A model generated the notes under the pieces. It saw nothing but the letters and a program-made list of their open reading frames with translations, searched no databases and was not told the origin of the DNA. This document shows, piece after piece, positions 49,857 to 59,034 of a stretch of DNA of 64,000 nt; within the stretch, counting starts at the first letter, position 1, and each line of letters starts with the position of its first letter. The position numbers were made by a program, and so were the translations under genes. Origin of the DNA: JABDQA01 sp963824415. Its GTDB lineage: Bacteria > Desulfobacterota > Desulfobulbia > Desulfobulbales > Desulfocapsaceae. The stretch covers positions 372,001 to 436,000 of the forward strand of contig CAWGPM010000002.1 of the NCBI GenBank assembly GCA_963824415.1. Reading direction: 5' to 3'.

Positions 49857-51875
49857 ATGACAACCTCGATAAGAAAGAAAAAAACGATCTGTCCACTGGA
49901 CTGCCCGGACAGTTGCGCACTGATTGCGACTGTCAAAGACAAGCAGGTGGTTTCACTCAGCGGCGATCCGGACCATCCCTACACGAGGGGGATGATCTGC
50001 CGGAAGATGAACCGTTACCCGGAGCGGCTTGATTCACCGGCCCGGCTGCTCTATCCCCAGATCCGGGTGGGCAGAAAGGGCGCCGGCGAGTTCAGGCGCA
50101 TCTCATGGGATGAGGCCTGGCAGCGCTTAACTGAGAAGATCTCCAGGACCGTGACGGAATTTGGCGGCCAGTCAATTCTGCCGTACTGCTATGCCGGCAA
50201 CATGGGGCTGGTCAACCGCTATGCCGGGTTTCCGCTGTTTCATAAACTGGGCGCCTCGAGGCTGCACCAGACAATCTGCTCGGCCACCGCCGCCGGCGGC
50301 TGGCGGGCCATATGCGGGAACGCGGGCGGGACTCCCCCGGCCCGTGCCGTCGAGGCCGATCTGATCGTGGCCTGGGGCATCAATATCCGGGTCTCCAATA
50401 CGCATTTCTGGCCTCAGGTGCGAGCAGCTGTCAAACGCGGCGCCAAGCTGCTGGTGATCGATCCGTACCGCAACGATACAGCCCGGGTTGCCGATGAGCA
50501 TGTCTGGATAAAGCCGGGGGGCGACGGCGCCCTGGCTCTGGGAATCCTGAAGATTCTGCTGGCAGAGCAGCGTTTTGACCGCCGCTTCATTGCCGAGCAG
50601 TCCGTTGGTTTCGAAGAGCTGGCTGCCTACCTGGGGCATACTGAGCTCGAGGCCTTCGCGTACCAGAGCGGTGTTGCAGCAGACGATATAGCGCGGCTTG
50701 CCCGTCTGTTTGGTGATCACCCCCGCACCTTTATCCGGGTCGGCGTCGGCCTGACCCGCAACAGCAGAGGCGGCATGGCTGTTCGAGCCATCGGTTCTCT
50801 GGCGGCCGCCTGCGGCCTGTTCAGCGGCGGAGCCGGCCGCGGCGTGCTGCTGTTCTCGGGGGCCTTCGGGGGCGATACCGCAAAGCTGACCATGCCGGAA
50901 CTGGCCCGGGAGCAGCCTCGTGAAATAAATATGATTCACCTTGGTGAAGCACTCAACAGCCTCGATCCGCCGATCAAGATGCTGCTGGTCTATAACGCGA
51001 ATCCGTTCAGTGTCGCCCCGGACGGCAGCATGGTCAGAAAAGGGTTGAGCCGGGAAGATCTGTTCACCGTGGTGCATGAGCAGGTCATGACGCCGACGGC
51101 CCGCTATGCCGATCTGCTGCTGCCCGCCACGACCTTTCTGGAAAACCGCGATATATACAAATCCTACGGGCACTTCTTCCTCGGTATTGCAGACCGGGTG
51201 GTTGAGCCGATGGGCGAGACAATCAGCAATTTCGACCTGTTCCAGACGCTTGGCCAGAAGCTGGGGTTTGCCGATATGGCCTTCCAGCAGAGCCTCGATC
51301 AGCGCCTGCAGAGCTATGCTGTGACCATCCCGGAGCTTGATGACGGTTTCGAGCTGGACCGGCTCCTGGACGGCGGGTATGTGGAATCCCCCCGGGCCCA
51401 TATGATGGACAGCCCGTTTGACCGAAAAAGACCTTTTCGCTTTATCAGTGAGGACGACCCGACCCTGCCGCGATACCCCCACCTGTGCGACGGAGCCGAA
51501 TTCGATCACCCGGACCTCTCAGCCCGTTTCCCGTTCAAGCTGATCACCCCGCCCGACGACAAGCTGCTAAACTCAACCTTCGGGGAGATGTACCCGGATG
51601 AGTCCGGCCGGGTACTTATCCACCCGGAAGATGGGGCCAGGAGGGGAATTGGCGATGGCGACTTTGTTTACCTGCATAACTTCCGCGGCAGACTGAAGCG
51701 GCGGGCCCGGATCAGCGACGACACCCAGCCGGGACTGCTGGTAGCTGAAGGGATCTACTGGCCGCTGGCAGACGAGGACGGCGGGGTCAATGATCTCACC
51801 TCCCAGCAGTGTTCCGATATCGGCGGCGGGGCAATTTTCCATGAAGCTCGGGTGGAGATCGTGCCCGCCGATTGA
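49857..51875 (+). CDS. Molybdopterin-dependent oxidoreductase (DMSO reductase family)
   Basis: 672 residues. An N-terminal 4Fe-4S motif C-x3-C-x3-C-x27-C (C12, C16, C20, C48) is followed by the Mo-bisPGD domains. Conserved pieces are GMICRKMNRYPERL, ADLIVAWGINIRVSNTH (pterin binding), VGLTRNSRGG and the C-terminal cap LLVAEGIYWPL. It is shorter than FDH-type enzymes and has no Tat signal, so it is probably cytoplasmic. The start is ATG 49857 with a weak ribosome site. Substrate unknown; a companion electron-transfer subunit is not adjacent. Confidence 0.85.
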   Translation: MTTSIRKKKTICPLDCPDSCALIATVKDKQVVSLSGDPDHPYTRGMICRKMNRYPERLDSPARLLYPQIRVGRKGAGEFRRISWDEAWQRLTEKISRTVTEFGGQSILPYCYAGNMGLVNRYAGFPLFHKLGASRLHQTICSATAAGGWRAICGNAGGTPPARAVEADLIVAWGINIRVSNTHFWPQVRAAVKRGAKLLVIDPYRNDTARVADEHVWIKPGGDGALALGILKILLAEQRFDRRFIAEQSVGFEELAAYLGHTELEAFAYQSGVAADDIARLARLFGDHPRTFIRVGVGLTRNSRGGMAVRAIGSLAAACGLFSGGAGRGVLLFSGAFGGDTAKLTMPELAREQPREINMIHLGEALNSLDPPIKMLLVYNANPFSVAPDGSMVRKGLSREDLFTVVHEQVMTPTARYADLLLPATTFLENRDIYKSYGHFFLGIADRVVEPMGETISNFDLFQTLGQKLGFADMAFQQSLDQRLQSYAVTIPELDDGFELDRLLDGGYVESPRAHMMDSPFDRKRPFRFISEDDPTLPRYPHLCDGAEFDHPDLSARFPFKLITPPDDKLLNSTFGEMYPDESGRVLIHPEDGARRGIGDGDFVYLHNFRGRLKRRARISDDTQPGLLVAEGIYWPLADEDGGVNDLTSQQCSDIGGGAIFHEARVEIVPAD

Positions 51876-51951
51876 AGGCGGCGGCTCTGCAGCCGCACTG
51901 AACTTCGCTGCACGCAAGAGCGTAAAAAGTTGAACACGATGGAGAAATAAG

Positions 51952-53334
51952 ATGCTAGCTACTCTGACCGCTGCACAGCTTACCCAGCTTGAGCAATGGT
52001 TTGGCCGGCAGCGCTTTTCAGCCGGTCAGTCGGCCCGCGAACTTCACATCCACGATATCTCGGCGCATACCTCTGCGCTTCCTGCCGGCGTGGTCTGGCC
52101 GGAAACCACCGAAGAAGTTTCCCGCCTGCTGGCCTGGGCCTACTGCGAAGAAATTCCGATCACCCCGTGGGGGGCCGGCACCAGCACCGAGGGCAACCCG
52201 CTGCCGGTGCAGGGCGGACTGGTTCTGGACATGACCCGGATGAACAAGGTCCTGGCCATCAGGCCGGAAGATCTGCAGGTGGATGTTGAGCCGGGGGTGT
52301 TTCGCAAGGAACTCAACCGTCAACTCAGTGGCAGCGGCCTCTTCTTTCCGGTCGATCCCGGCGCCGATGCAACCATCGGGGGGATGATTGCCAACAATGC
52401 CTCAGGGGTGAAGACCGTCAAATACGGGGCTACCCGGGACTATGTGATGCGTATGACCATCGTGTTGCCGAATGGTGAAGTCATCAACACCGGCAGCAGG
52501 GCCCACAAATCTTCTTCGGGCTATGACCTGACCAGGCTCTTTATCGGCTCCGAGGGTACCCTGGGGGTGGTGACTGCTGCAACCCTGCGTCTGTCCGGGG
52601 TGCCCGAGGCCAAGCTGGCGGCGACCGTGGTCTTCGCTGATCTGGAATCGGCCTCCGAGGCGGTTGCGATGCTCATCGGGGCCGGTCTTGAACCGGCCGC
52701 GCTGGAGCTTTTGACCGAGGATCTGATCGAGTTGATGAACCGTGAAAACGGTCTCGGCCTCCAGGTCGCGCCCTCGCTGTTCTGCGAGTTCCACGGGATC
52801 AGCAGGGCCAGTCTGCTGGAGACCGCCGCGCTGGCCCAGGAGGTTTGCGAGGATTGCGGGGCGCTGAATTTTGCCTATGGCATCGATGAGCAGGACCGCA
52901 CGAATCTCTGGCGGGCCCGTCACGAAGCCTGGGAGACCATCAACCGTGCCCACCCCGGGAAAAACACCTTGATCGTCGATGCGGCGATACCGATCTCATG
53001 CTACCCCGAGATGGTCGTGTTCGCCCGTGAGCAGGTGCGCGAACAGGGGGTGAGCGGCTATGTCTTCGGCCATGCGGGCGACGGCAACCTGCATGTGGTG
53101 ATGGCGGGTGACCCGGCGGATGAAGCGCAATGGAACAAGCTGGAAACGGTTAACCAACTCGTGGTTGAAAAGGCCATCGCCCTGGGCGGTACCTGCACCG
53201 GCGAGCATGGGATCGGCATCGGCAAGCGCAAGTTCATGGCCCTGGAACACGGCGCCAGTTATCAGTTGATGAAACGCATCAAGGATTTAATCGACCCCAA
53301 AGGCCTGATGAATCCGGGAAAGATTTTTATCTGA
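51952..53334 (+). CDS. FAD-binding 2-hydroxyacid oxidase/dehydrogenase (GlcD/D-LDH-like)
   Basis: 460 residues. The FAD-binding PCMH domain has ITPWGAGTSTEGNPLP (63-78) and DPGADATIGGMIANNASG. A C-terminal cap ends with GTCTGEHGIGIGKRKFM, which holds the family's catalytic/FAD-contact His. It oxidises D-lactate, glycolate or a related 2-hydroxyacid and passes electrons to the quinone pool or an Fe-S partner. No glcE/glcF genes adjoin. The gene end carries an 18-base tandem duplication that includes the stop codon. GGAG precedes ATG. It is probably co-transcribed with the molybdoenzyme. Confidence 0.9.
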   Translation: MLATLTAAQLTQLEQWFGRQRFSAGQSARELHIHDISAHTSALPAGVVWPETTEEVSRLLAWAYCEEIPITPWGAGTSTEGNPLPVQGGLVLDMTRMNKVLAIRPEDLQVDVEPGVFRKELNRQLSGSGLFFPVDPGADATIGGMIANNASGVKTVKYGATRDYVMRMTIVLPNGEVINTGSRAHKSSSGYDLTRLFIGSEGTLGVVTAATLRLSGVPEAKLAATVVFADLESASEAVAMLIGAGLEPAALELLTEDLIELMNRENGLGLQVAPSLFCEFHGISRASLLETAALAQEVCEDCGALNFAYGIDEQDRTNLWRARHEAWETINRAHPGKNTLIVDAAIPISCYPEMVVFAREQVREQGVSGYVFGHAGDGNLHVVMAGDPADEAQWNKLETVNQLVVEKAIALGGTCTGEHGIGIGKRKFMALEHGASYQLMKRIKDLIDPKGLMNPGKIFI

Positions 53335-53364
53335 GACAAGATCGATATCTGAGACAAGATCGAT
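53329..53364 (+). repeat. Exact tandem duplication of 18 bases over the FAD-oxidase stop
   Basis: ATCTGAGACAAGATCGAT occurs twice back to back. The first copy contains the codon Ile-stop of the FAD oxidase. It looks like a recent replication slippage event and does not change the protein. Confidence 0.95.
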
Positions 53365-53546
53365 AATGTGCCTGGAAAATCCGTCGGCTATGCTTATCGT
53401 TCAGCACGAAGGAACATCCGGCAAAGTGGATGTTTTGGATGCCGGTATCCGTAAGATGCTCAGCGTTAGTTATGCGACGCTGGCGCGCTGCACATGTATC
53501 CCAGAATTTAACAATCGAAACGATTTAACCGATGGAGGAAACCACC

Positions 53547-53882
53547 ATGGCAAGAAAAACGGTAAGTGTCAGTCTTCTGCAACCGAAAAAAGGATCAGAA
53601 GAGGCCTATTTTGCAGAACGGGATAAGCAATTGATCAATAAACTGCGTGAAGAGGCTTCCCAGGAAATGGACGAGGGCTATCGTGAAGACCATAAATATC
53701 ACTGTTTTCGATGCGGTACCCAGAGTCTTGCAGAAATTGATGAAGGCAATGTAAAGGTCGATATCTGCGTCAATGAGGGGTGCGGCGCGCTCCATCTCGA
53801 TCCAGGCGAATTAAAAGAAATTCTAAAGAATCAGCAGTCCCTGCCGGCCACCAGAAGAGCGTTTTTGTCGCTGTTCAAGTAA
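53547..53882 (+). CDS. Zinc-ribbon (zf-TFIIB type) protein
   Basis: 111 residues starting at ATG 53547. GGAGGAA lies six bases upstream; the ATG at 53532 contains that site and is rejected. A charged helix (about 15-45) leads to a ribbon with CFRCG and, after about 24 residues, CVNEGCGALHLDPGELKE. That is the zf-TFIIB family, in which two CxxC-like knuckles bind zinc and a trailing helix follows. Function is not known for the family. It is followed by a hairpin terminator. Confidence 0.8.
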   Translation: MARKTVSVSLLQPKKGSEEAYFAERDKQLINKLREEASQEMDEGYREDHKYHCFRCGTQSLAEIDEGNVKVDICVNEGCGALHLDPGELKEILKNQQSLPATRRAFLSLFK

Positions 53883-53927
53883 GCCGAACAGGCACGCTGC
53901 TGCAGCATCTTTTTAAGATTGATTACG

Positions 53928-53975
53928 GAAGCAGGCAGGGCGCTATGCGTTGCCTGCTTCAAAGTGTAGTTTTTC
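53928..53975 (+). terminator. Terminator after zinc-ribbon gene
   Basis: GAAGCAGGCA / TGCCTGCTTC forms a perfect 10-base stem (53928-53960) with an inner CGC/GCG extension. A TTTTT run follows about 10 bases later, so it is a medium-quality terminator. Confidence 0.6.
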
Positions 53976-53994
53976 CAATTCCTTTTCCTGATCA

Positions 53995-55986
53995 TTGAAC
54001 CTGCCCAAGCTGCCGGCATCGCCGGCGACCAGGTATTCTATATTGCTCACCTACCTCGTTCTTGGAGGTGCGGCCTTTCTGCTTGCGCTGGCGGCCTTTG
54101 GTATCGCCATTTTCATTGGCGTCACGGCGGTTACCGCACATTTCATTGCAGGGACGCTGAGCGCTTTGCTGGTGGCCGGGGCTGTTTTTTTCCTGCCGGT
54201 TAAAAACGCAAATAGTATTCCAATCACTTTTTCGAATCTATTGAAGTGCTGCGCCGCCTGGATCATCTCCGTATCGATCCAGGGCGGCATTTTCCAGGTT
54301 TTGAGAGAACAGGCGGGCGCGGGCAGCGGGCATGAAATCCTCGCCTTCGCACCGGCGGCTGTCTGCGGGGTAGTTGCCCTGATTTTGATTGCGGGCTCCT
54401 GGATCATTTCCTGCCGAGTCACTGATCGGCGCCCGCCGGATTGTCAAGCGAGCATGTTCATCTTTATCGGTGCGGCGATCCTCATACGGCTGGTCTATCT
54501 GGGCCTGCCCGAGCTTATGGAGCAGGAGGCCTATTATTGGAATTATGCCCAGCATCCTGCCCTGAGTTACCTGGATCACCCGCCGCTGGTGGCTGTGCTG
54601 ATCAGGGCCGGCACCGCTCTGTTCGGAACAACTGAATTCGGGGTCAGGATTGGGGCCTTTATGTGCTGGTTTGCCAGCGCCTTTTTTACCTACCGCTTGA
54701 CTTTCAGAATCTACGGTTTATCAGCTGCCCGCGCAGCCGTTCTGCTGCTTGCCGTTCTGCCGCTCTATTTCGGGGTGGGCTTTCTGATGACGCCCGATGC
54801 GCCGCTGCATGCTGCCTGGTCCGCGCTGCTCTATTTTCTTTACCGAACCCTGATCGAAGGCCAGAAAAAGGCCTGGCTCGGCGTTGGCCTGAGCCTCGGC
54901 CTCGGCCTGTTGTCCAAGTATACGATTGTGCTGCTTGGCCCGGCGATACTGCTGTTCATGCTGCTGGACCGGCAGGCCAGAAGCTGGCTGCTCAAGCTTC
55001 ACCCGTATGGTGCGGTGTTGATAACGCTTATCGTCTTTTCCCCGGTGATTGTCTGGAATATGCAGCATGACTGGGTGTCGTTTTTGTTTCAAAGCGAGGC
55101 GCGGCTGAGCCGCGACTCGGTATTTACCACGCCGCATCTGCTCGGCTATGTGGTGCTGATTTTGACCCCGGCCGGAGTTCTGGGCCTGATCCAGTATCTA
55201 TTCGGGTTTAAAAACGATCAGCATTCGCCAGGCGAAAAGAAGAAGATTTACCCTGCTCGAGCAATCGGCCGAACACACCTGCTCTGCCTGCTGCTTACCC
55301 TGGTTCCGTTTCTGGTTTTCTTCGGTATCAGCTTCACCAGGGAAGTGAAACTGAACTGGACCAGCCCTGTATGGCTGGCAATCCTGCCGTTTCTGGGCTT
55401 TACCGTCACCTCTGCCGGCGGCTGGTTTTTTTCGATGAGTTACCCGTTGATCTCGAAATTGTGGCGGCTAACGGTTCCGATCCTGGTCTGTGCATTCGGC
55501 CTTGGTCTGCACTACGTGAGCCTGGGGCTGCCGGGCCTGCCCAACCCGCCCGGGCCGTTTCTGATCGGTTGGGACGGGGTGGCGCAGCGGGTGGAGTCGA
55601 TGGTTCGTGAAGTTGAAAAAGACACCGGCCATCGGCCGCTTGTGGTCGGTATGGATCATTATCAGCTGAGCAGCGGGCTGGCCTTCTACCGCACGAAGAA
55701 CAGGGGCGCAGGACTGCCCGAACATGATAGGCGCGGGCTCGATGAAACACTCGGCTGGCATATCTTCGGCCGCAATTCCCGGATGTATCGCTACTGGCAT
55801 GAAGATCAGCCGGAGCCGGGTACCGATATCATTGCAGTCGCCGCCAAGCATTCGCGGCTGGAGGAGTCCTTTTTTCCCCCCGAAATAACGTTTAAAACCG
55901 CTATTGAACCGTTGGATGCGCTGAAGGACGGCCAGCCGGTCAGGCGATTCTACTATCGTGTGGTTTCGTTTCCAGCCCTCGATTGA
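53995..55986 (+). CDS. GtrA-like domain fused to GT39 glycosyltransferase
   Basis: 663 residues, start TTG 53995 without a visible ribosome site. Residues 15-145 form four helices with LTYLVLGGAAFLLALAAFG and AHFIAGTLSALLVAGAV. This is the pattern of GtrA flippase-like proteins, which move polyprenyl-linked sugars. From about 155 it is a PMT/ArnT-like GT39 enzyme: MEQEAYYWNYAQHPALSYLD (175-194) holds the acidic catalytic loop on the periplasmic side, followed by about 10 helices and a soluble C-terminal domain. It would both supply and transfer a lipid-linked sugar to an envelope acceptor. The fusion is the notable point. Confidence 0.82.
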   Translation: MNLPKLPASPATRYSILLTYLVLGGAAFLLALAAFGIAIFIGVTAVTAHFIAGTLSALLVAGAVFFLPVKNANSIPITFSNLLKCCAAWIISVSIQGGIFQVLREQAGAGSGHEILAFAPAAVCGVVALILIAGSWIISCRVTDRRPPDCQASMFIFIGAAILIRLVYLGLPELMEQEAYYWNYAQHPALSYLDHPPLVAVLIRAGTALFGTTEFGVRIGAFMCWFASAFFTYRLTFRIYGLSAARAAVLLLAVLPLYFGVGFLMTPDAPLHAAWSALLYFLYRTLIEGQKKAWLGVGLSLGLGLLSKYTIVLLGPAILLFMLLDRQARSWLLKLHPYGAVLITLIVFSPVIVWNMQHDWVSFLFQSEARLSRDSVFTTPHLLGYVVLILTPAGVLGLIQYLFGFKNDQHSPGEKKKIYPARAIGRTHLLCLLLTLVPFLVFFGISFTREVKLNWTSPVWLAILPFLGFTVTSAGGWFFSMSYPLISKLWRLTVPILVCAFGLGLHYVSLGLPGLPNPPGPFLIGWDGVAQRVESMVREVEKDTGHRPLVVGMDHYQLSSGLAFYRTKNRGAGLPEHDRRGLDETLGWHIFGRNSRMYRYWHEDQPEPGTDIIAVAAKHSRLEESFFPPEITFKTAIEPLDALKDGQPVRRFYYRVVSFPALD

Positions 55987-56071
55987 TTGCCATAAAAAGT
56001 AACCTTTTACAAATTAGTACTTACTCTTACCTGCAGCAGAGATTGGCGATACATCAATATGGCTGGCGGTC

Positions 56072-56824
56072 ATGACAGGATATTCATTAATAAAAGCAAA
56101 GATTTGGCCGGAACCTCGCGGCAGCGGGTGGACTTTCAGCTCAGTGCTGTTTTTAAGCCTGGTGATTCTTCTACTGCAGGCGCAAGCCGGCCGGGCGGAA
56201 ACATTTATCTGTGCAGACAATCGGTTCATTGAAATTACATCGTCGGATGAGCGCGACAAAGAACTTATCTGTGAGGCGGCCCAAAAGGCGCTCGTCTTTC
56301 TCGCCGCCTATGATCTGCACCTGAAACGTCCGGTGCGTATTGAAATAGTCAACGGGCTCATCGACAGCAACGGCTACATCGCTTTCGGCAGTTACAACCG
56401 GAGGCTGAATCAGATCAGGCTGATGTCGTATCAGGCAATAATCAACACGGAGCAACCGCCGCAGATGTATGACCAGCCCTTTGACCTGGAGCACTATCAA
56501 GGTGCCGTTGCCCATGAAGTTGCACACGCGGTGTTTGAACATAATTCAAGAGACATTCCCAACCAGCATAGCAATGCAACCCAGGAATATCTGGCCCACG
56601 CGACCCAGCTGGGTGTTCTCAATTCTCAGCGGCGCCAGCAGATCATTGCGGCGCAGGATGTCGGAGCCTGGGAGTCGGGTGATTCCATCAGCGAAATATA
56701 CATGGCGTTCAATCCCGCCGGTTTCGCGGTCAAGTCGTATCTGCATCTCACCCAGCTCGAGGATCCGCTGCCGTTTATTAAAATTCTGCTCAATCACAGC
56801 TGGTTTTATCTGTCGGTTCCCTGA
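56072..56824 (+). CDS. Secreted HEXXH protein (DUF6639-like)
   Basis: 250 residues. A long signal peptide ends near residue 42 (AQAGRAE). The zinc motif is VAHEVAHAVFEH (H148, E149, H152), and the third-ligand Glu probably lies at E172 in ATQEYLAHATQ, giving a gluzincin-type site. The layout matches DUF6639, a periplasmic family without known function. Asp-rich C-terminal metal sites are not seen. ATG 56072 follows GGCGGTC; the ribosome site is weak. It is monocistronic between GT39 and nitroreductase. Peptidase action is inferred only from the motif. Confidence 0.75.
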   Translation: MTGYSLIKAKIWPEPRGSGWTFSSVLFLSLVILLLQAQAGRAETFICADNRFIEITSSDERDKELICEAAQKALVFLAAYDLHLKRPVRIEIVNGLIDSNGYIAFGSYNRRLNQIRLMSYQAIINTEQPPQMYDQPFDLEHYQGAVAHEVAHAVFEHNSRDIPNQHSNATQEYLAHATQLGVLNSQRRQQIIAAQDVGAWESGDSISEIYMAFNPAGFAVKSYLHLTQLEDPLPFIKILLNHSWFYLSVP

Positions 56825-56923
56825 TGCGGCAGTGCAGCCAGTGGCAGGGAATGTGAAGCAGGCTGGCAGCCAGGAGCGGCATGAGCGTCGCCGGATTTAT
56901 ATTGAAAGGACAGGAGGGAGACG

Positions 56924-57436
56924 ATGGATGTATATGAGGCGATTGAAACCAGGCGCAGTATCAGAAGCTATCTGGATAAAGCGGTCTCGGATGAACTGAT
57001 CGACAAGCTGATCCGGGCCGCGATGCTGGCGCCGTCGGCGGGCAACCAGCAGCCCTGGCATTTTATTGTGGTGCGGGACCGGAACAAGCTGGACCAGGTC
57101 GATTCGTTTCATCCCTATTGCAGGATGATTCGTCAGGTACCGGTGGCGATCGTGGTGTGCGCTGACCCGCAGGGCAGAAAATGGCCGGATTATTGGCCCC
57201 AGGACTGCAGTGCGGCGGTGCAGAACCTGCTCCTGGCGGCCCGGGCCGAAGGGCTCGGTACGGTGTGGACCGGTGTCTATCCGATCGAAGAGAGGATGGC
57301 CGGCTGCCGGAAGCTTTTTTCGATTCCTGAAAGGGTCTACCCGTTTGCGGTGGTTCCGGTGGGCTGGCCCAAGGAGGGCTCGTTTACCAAAAAGGATCGC
57401 TTCAAAGCCGAACTGGTGCACCTCGACTCATTCTAA
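56924..57436 (+). CDS. Nitroreductase family protein
   Basis: 170 residues, short form of the NfsB-like FMN fold. MDVYEAIETRRSIRSYLDK is followed by LAPSAGNQQPWHFIVV (FMN binding) and the conserved C-terminal VPVGWPKE. It reduces nitroaromatics, quinones or flavins with NAD(P)H as a homodimer. GGAGG lies eight bases before ATG 56924. It is a single gene that converges with the liv operon end. Confidence 0.9.
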   Translation: MDVYEAIETRRSIRSYLDKAVSDELIDKLIRAAMLAPSAGNQQPWHFIVVRDRNKLDQVDSFHPYCRMIRQVPVAIVVCADPQGRKWPDYWPQDCSAAVQNLLLAARAEGLGTVWTGVYPIEERMAGCRKLFSIPERVYPFAVVPVGWPKEGSFTKKDRFKAELVHLDSF

Positions 57437-57547
57437 ACAGGGGCCGTCCTGAGTGTAAATCTGCAGATGAGATTGACCTCATTTCAGACGCATCAGCAGG
57501 ATGTAAAGCGAGCCAGGTTAAGCCCCGAAGCCGCAGGCTATCGTAAA

Positions 57548-58261
57548 TCAGGCGCCCAGGTAGGCCTTTTTTACTTCCGGATTGCCGAGCAACTCATCCG
57601 CCGGACCCTGCAAAATGAGCTTGCCGTGCTCCAGCACGTAGCCCCTTTGGGCGAATTTCAGCGCCAGCCTGGCGTTTTGTTCGACCAGCAGGATAGTTGT
57701 GCCCTGGGCGTTGATTTCCTTTAACGCATCGAACATATCGAGCATCAGCAGCGGAGCCAGCCCCATTGACGGTTCGTCCAGGATCATGATTTTACGGCCG
57801 CTCATATAGGCCCTGCCGACAGCCAGCATCTGCTGTTCGCCGCCGCTCAAGGTGCCGGCGAGCTGGTCTCTGCGCTCCTCGAGACGGGGGAAGAGGTCGA
57901 ACACCCACTTCTTGTCCGAGGCGATTGCTTCCGTGTCTTTCCGGGCGAAGCAGGCCAGGGTCAGATTTTCGGTGACGGTCAGGTTGCCGAAGATCATCCT
58001 GCCTTCAGGAACGTGGGAGATGCCAAGTTTGGAAACCACCTTGTCGGTGTTGTACTTGAGGATATTTTCTCCCATAAACTCGATTTTCGAGCCCGGCTTG
58101 GCTGGGATCATCCGCGAAATTGCCCGCAGCGTCGTACTTTTGCCGGCTCCGTTGGCTCCGATAATGGTGACGATTTCACCCTGCTCGACACCAAAGCTTA
58201 TGCCGTGCAGCGCTTTGATATTACCGTAGGATACGGATAGGTTTTCAACGACGAGCTGCAT
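57548..58261 (-). CDS. livF: Branched-chain amino-acid ABC transporter ATPase
   Basis: 237 residues. Walker A GANGAGKSTTL and signature LSGGEQQMLAVGRAY are complete. The C-terminus NPEVKKAYLGA is the classical LivF ending. Its start codon shares the last base with the livG stop. With LivG it forms the ATPase pair of the HAAT-family importer. Confidence 0.95.
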   Translation of the reverse strand: MQLVVENLSVSYGNIKALHGISFGVEQGEIVTIIGANGAGKSTTLRAISRMIPAKPGSKIEFMGENILKYNTDKVVSKLGISHVPEGRMIFGNLTVTENLTLACFARKDTEAIASDKKWVFDLFPRLEERRDQLAGTLSGGEQQMLAVGRAYMSGRKIMILDEPSMGLAPLLMLDMFDALKEINAQGTTILLVEQNARLALKFAQRGYVLEHGKLILQGPADELLGNPEVKKAYLGA

Positions 58262-59034
58262 CAGTGAAGATCCTCCTTGCCGAGGTAGGCTTCGATTACT
58301 TCCGGGTTATTCTGAATCACTTCGGGCTCCCCTTCGGCAATGACTTCACCGAAAACCATTGTCTGGATAGTTTCACAGAGATCCATCACGAATTTCATCC
58401 GGTGCTCGATCATGAAGATAGCCACCCCGAAATCGCGATGCACCTGACGGATGATCTGGATCATCCGGATCAACTCATCCGGGGTCATGCCGGCGGTGGG
58501 TTCGTCCAGAAAGAGAATCTTGGGTTTGGTTGCCATGGCCCGGGCCATCTCCACACGCCGCTGGGCGCCGTAGGGCAGGTTGCCGATCGTTTGGGTGGCG
58601 AACTGGTCGACGTCGAAAATTTCCAGCAACCGGTATGAATTATCGATCACTTCGCGTTCCTGCTGGCGACACTTCGGGGTGCCGAAGAAGGCCCCGAACA
58701 GTCCGTAGCTCAGTTGGGAATAGTGGGCCAGGCGAACATGATCCAGCACGCTCATATGACGCCACAGAGCAAGATTCTGAAATGTTCGCCCGAGACCCAT
58801 GGCGGCGATCTTATGCGTCTCGACTCCCTTGATGTTGACCCCTTCGAGCTCGATGGTTCCCTCGGTGGGGATATAGACGCCGGTAATCAGGTTGAAGACG
58901 GTGGTCTTGCCGGCCCCGTTGGGACCGATCAGCCCTTTGATCTCGCCGGGTTTGATGGTGAGGTTGAAATCATTGACCGCACGCAGCCCCCCGAAGTAAT
59001 GGGTCATGTTCTTGACGCTGAGCAGTGGTGCCAT
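58261..59034 (-). CDS. livG: Branched-chain amino-acid ABC transporter ATPase
   Basis: 257 residues. Walker A GPNGAGKTTVFN, LivG-specific long Q-loop region GRTFQNLALWRHMSVLDHV, signature variant NLPYGAQRRVEMARAMA (typical LivG departure from LSGGQ) and the C-terminal NNPEVIEAYLG are all present. It overlaps livM by one base and livF by one base, so the operon is tightly coupled. Confidence 0.95.
   Translation of the reverse strand: MAPLLSVKNMTHYFGGLRAVNDFNLTIKPGEIKGLIGPNGAGKTTVFNLITGVYIPTEGTIELEGVNIKGVETHKIAAMGLGRTFQNLALWRHMSVLDHVRLAHYSQLSYGLFGAFFGTPKCRQQEREVIDNSYRLLEIFDVDQFATQTIGNLPYGAQRRVEMARAMATKPKILFLDEPTAGMTPDELIRMIQIIRQVHRDFGVAIFMIEHRMKFVMDLCETIQTMVFGEVIAEGEPEVIQNNPEVIEAYLGKEDLH

Noticed and set aside
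50172..51509. Open frame of 445 codons on the minus strand
   Set aside because: Antisense to the molybdoenzyme, whose Cys motif and domains are unmistakable.
53366..53626. Plus-strand ORF of 86 codons
   Set aside because: Runs into the zinc-ribbon gene in another frame and covers its strong ribosome site.
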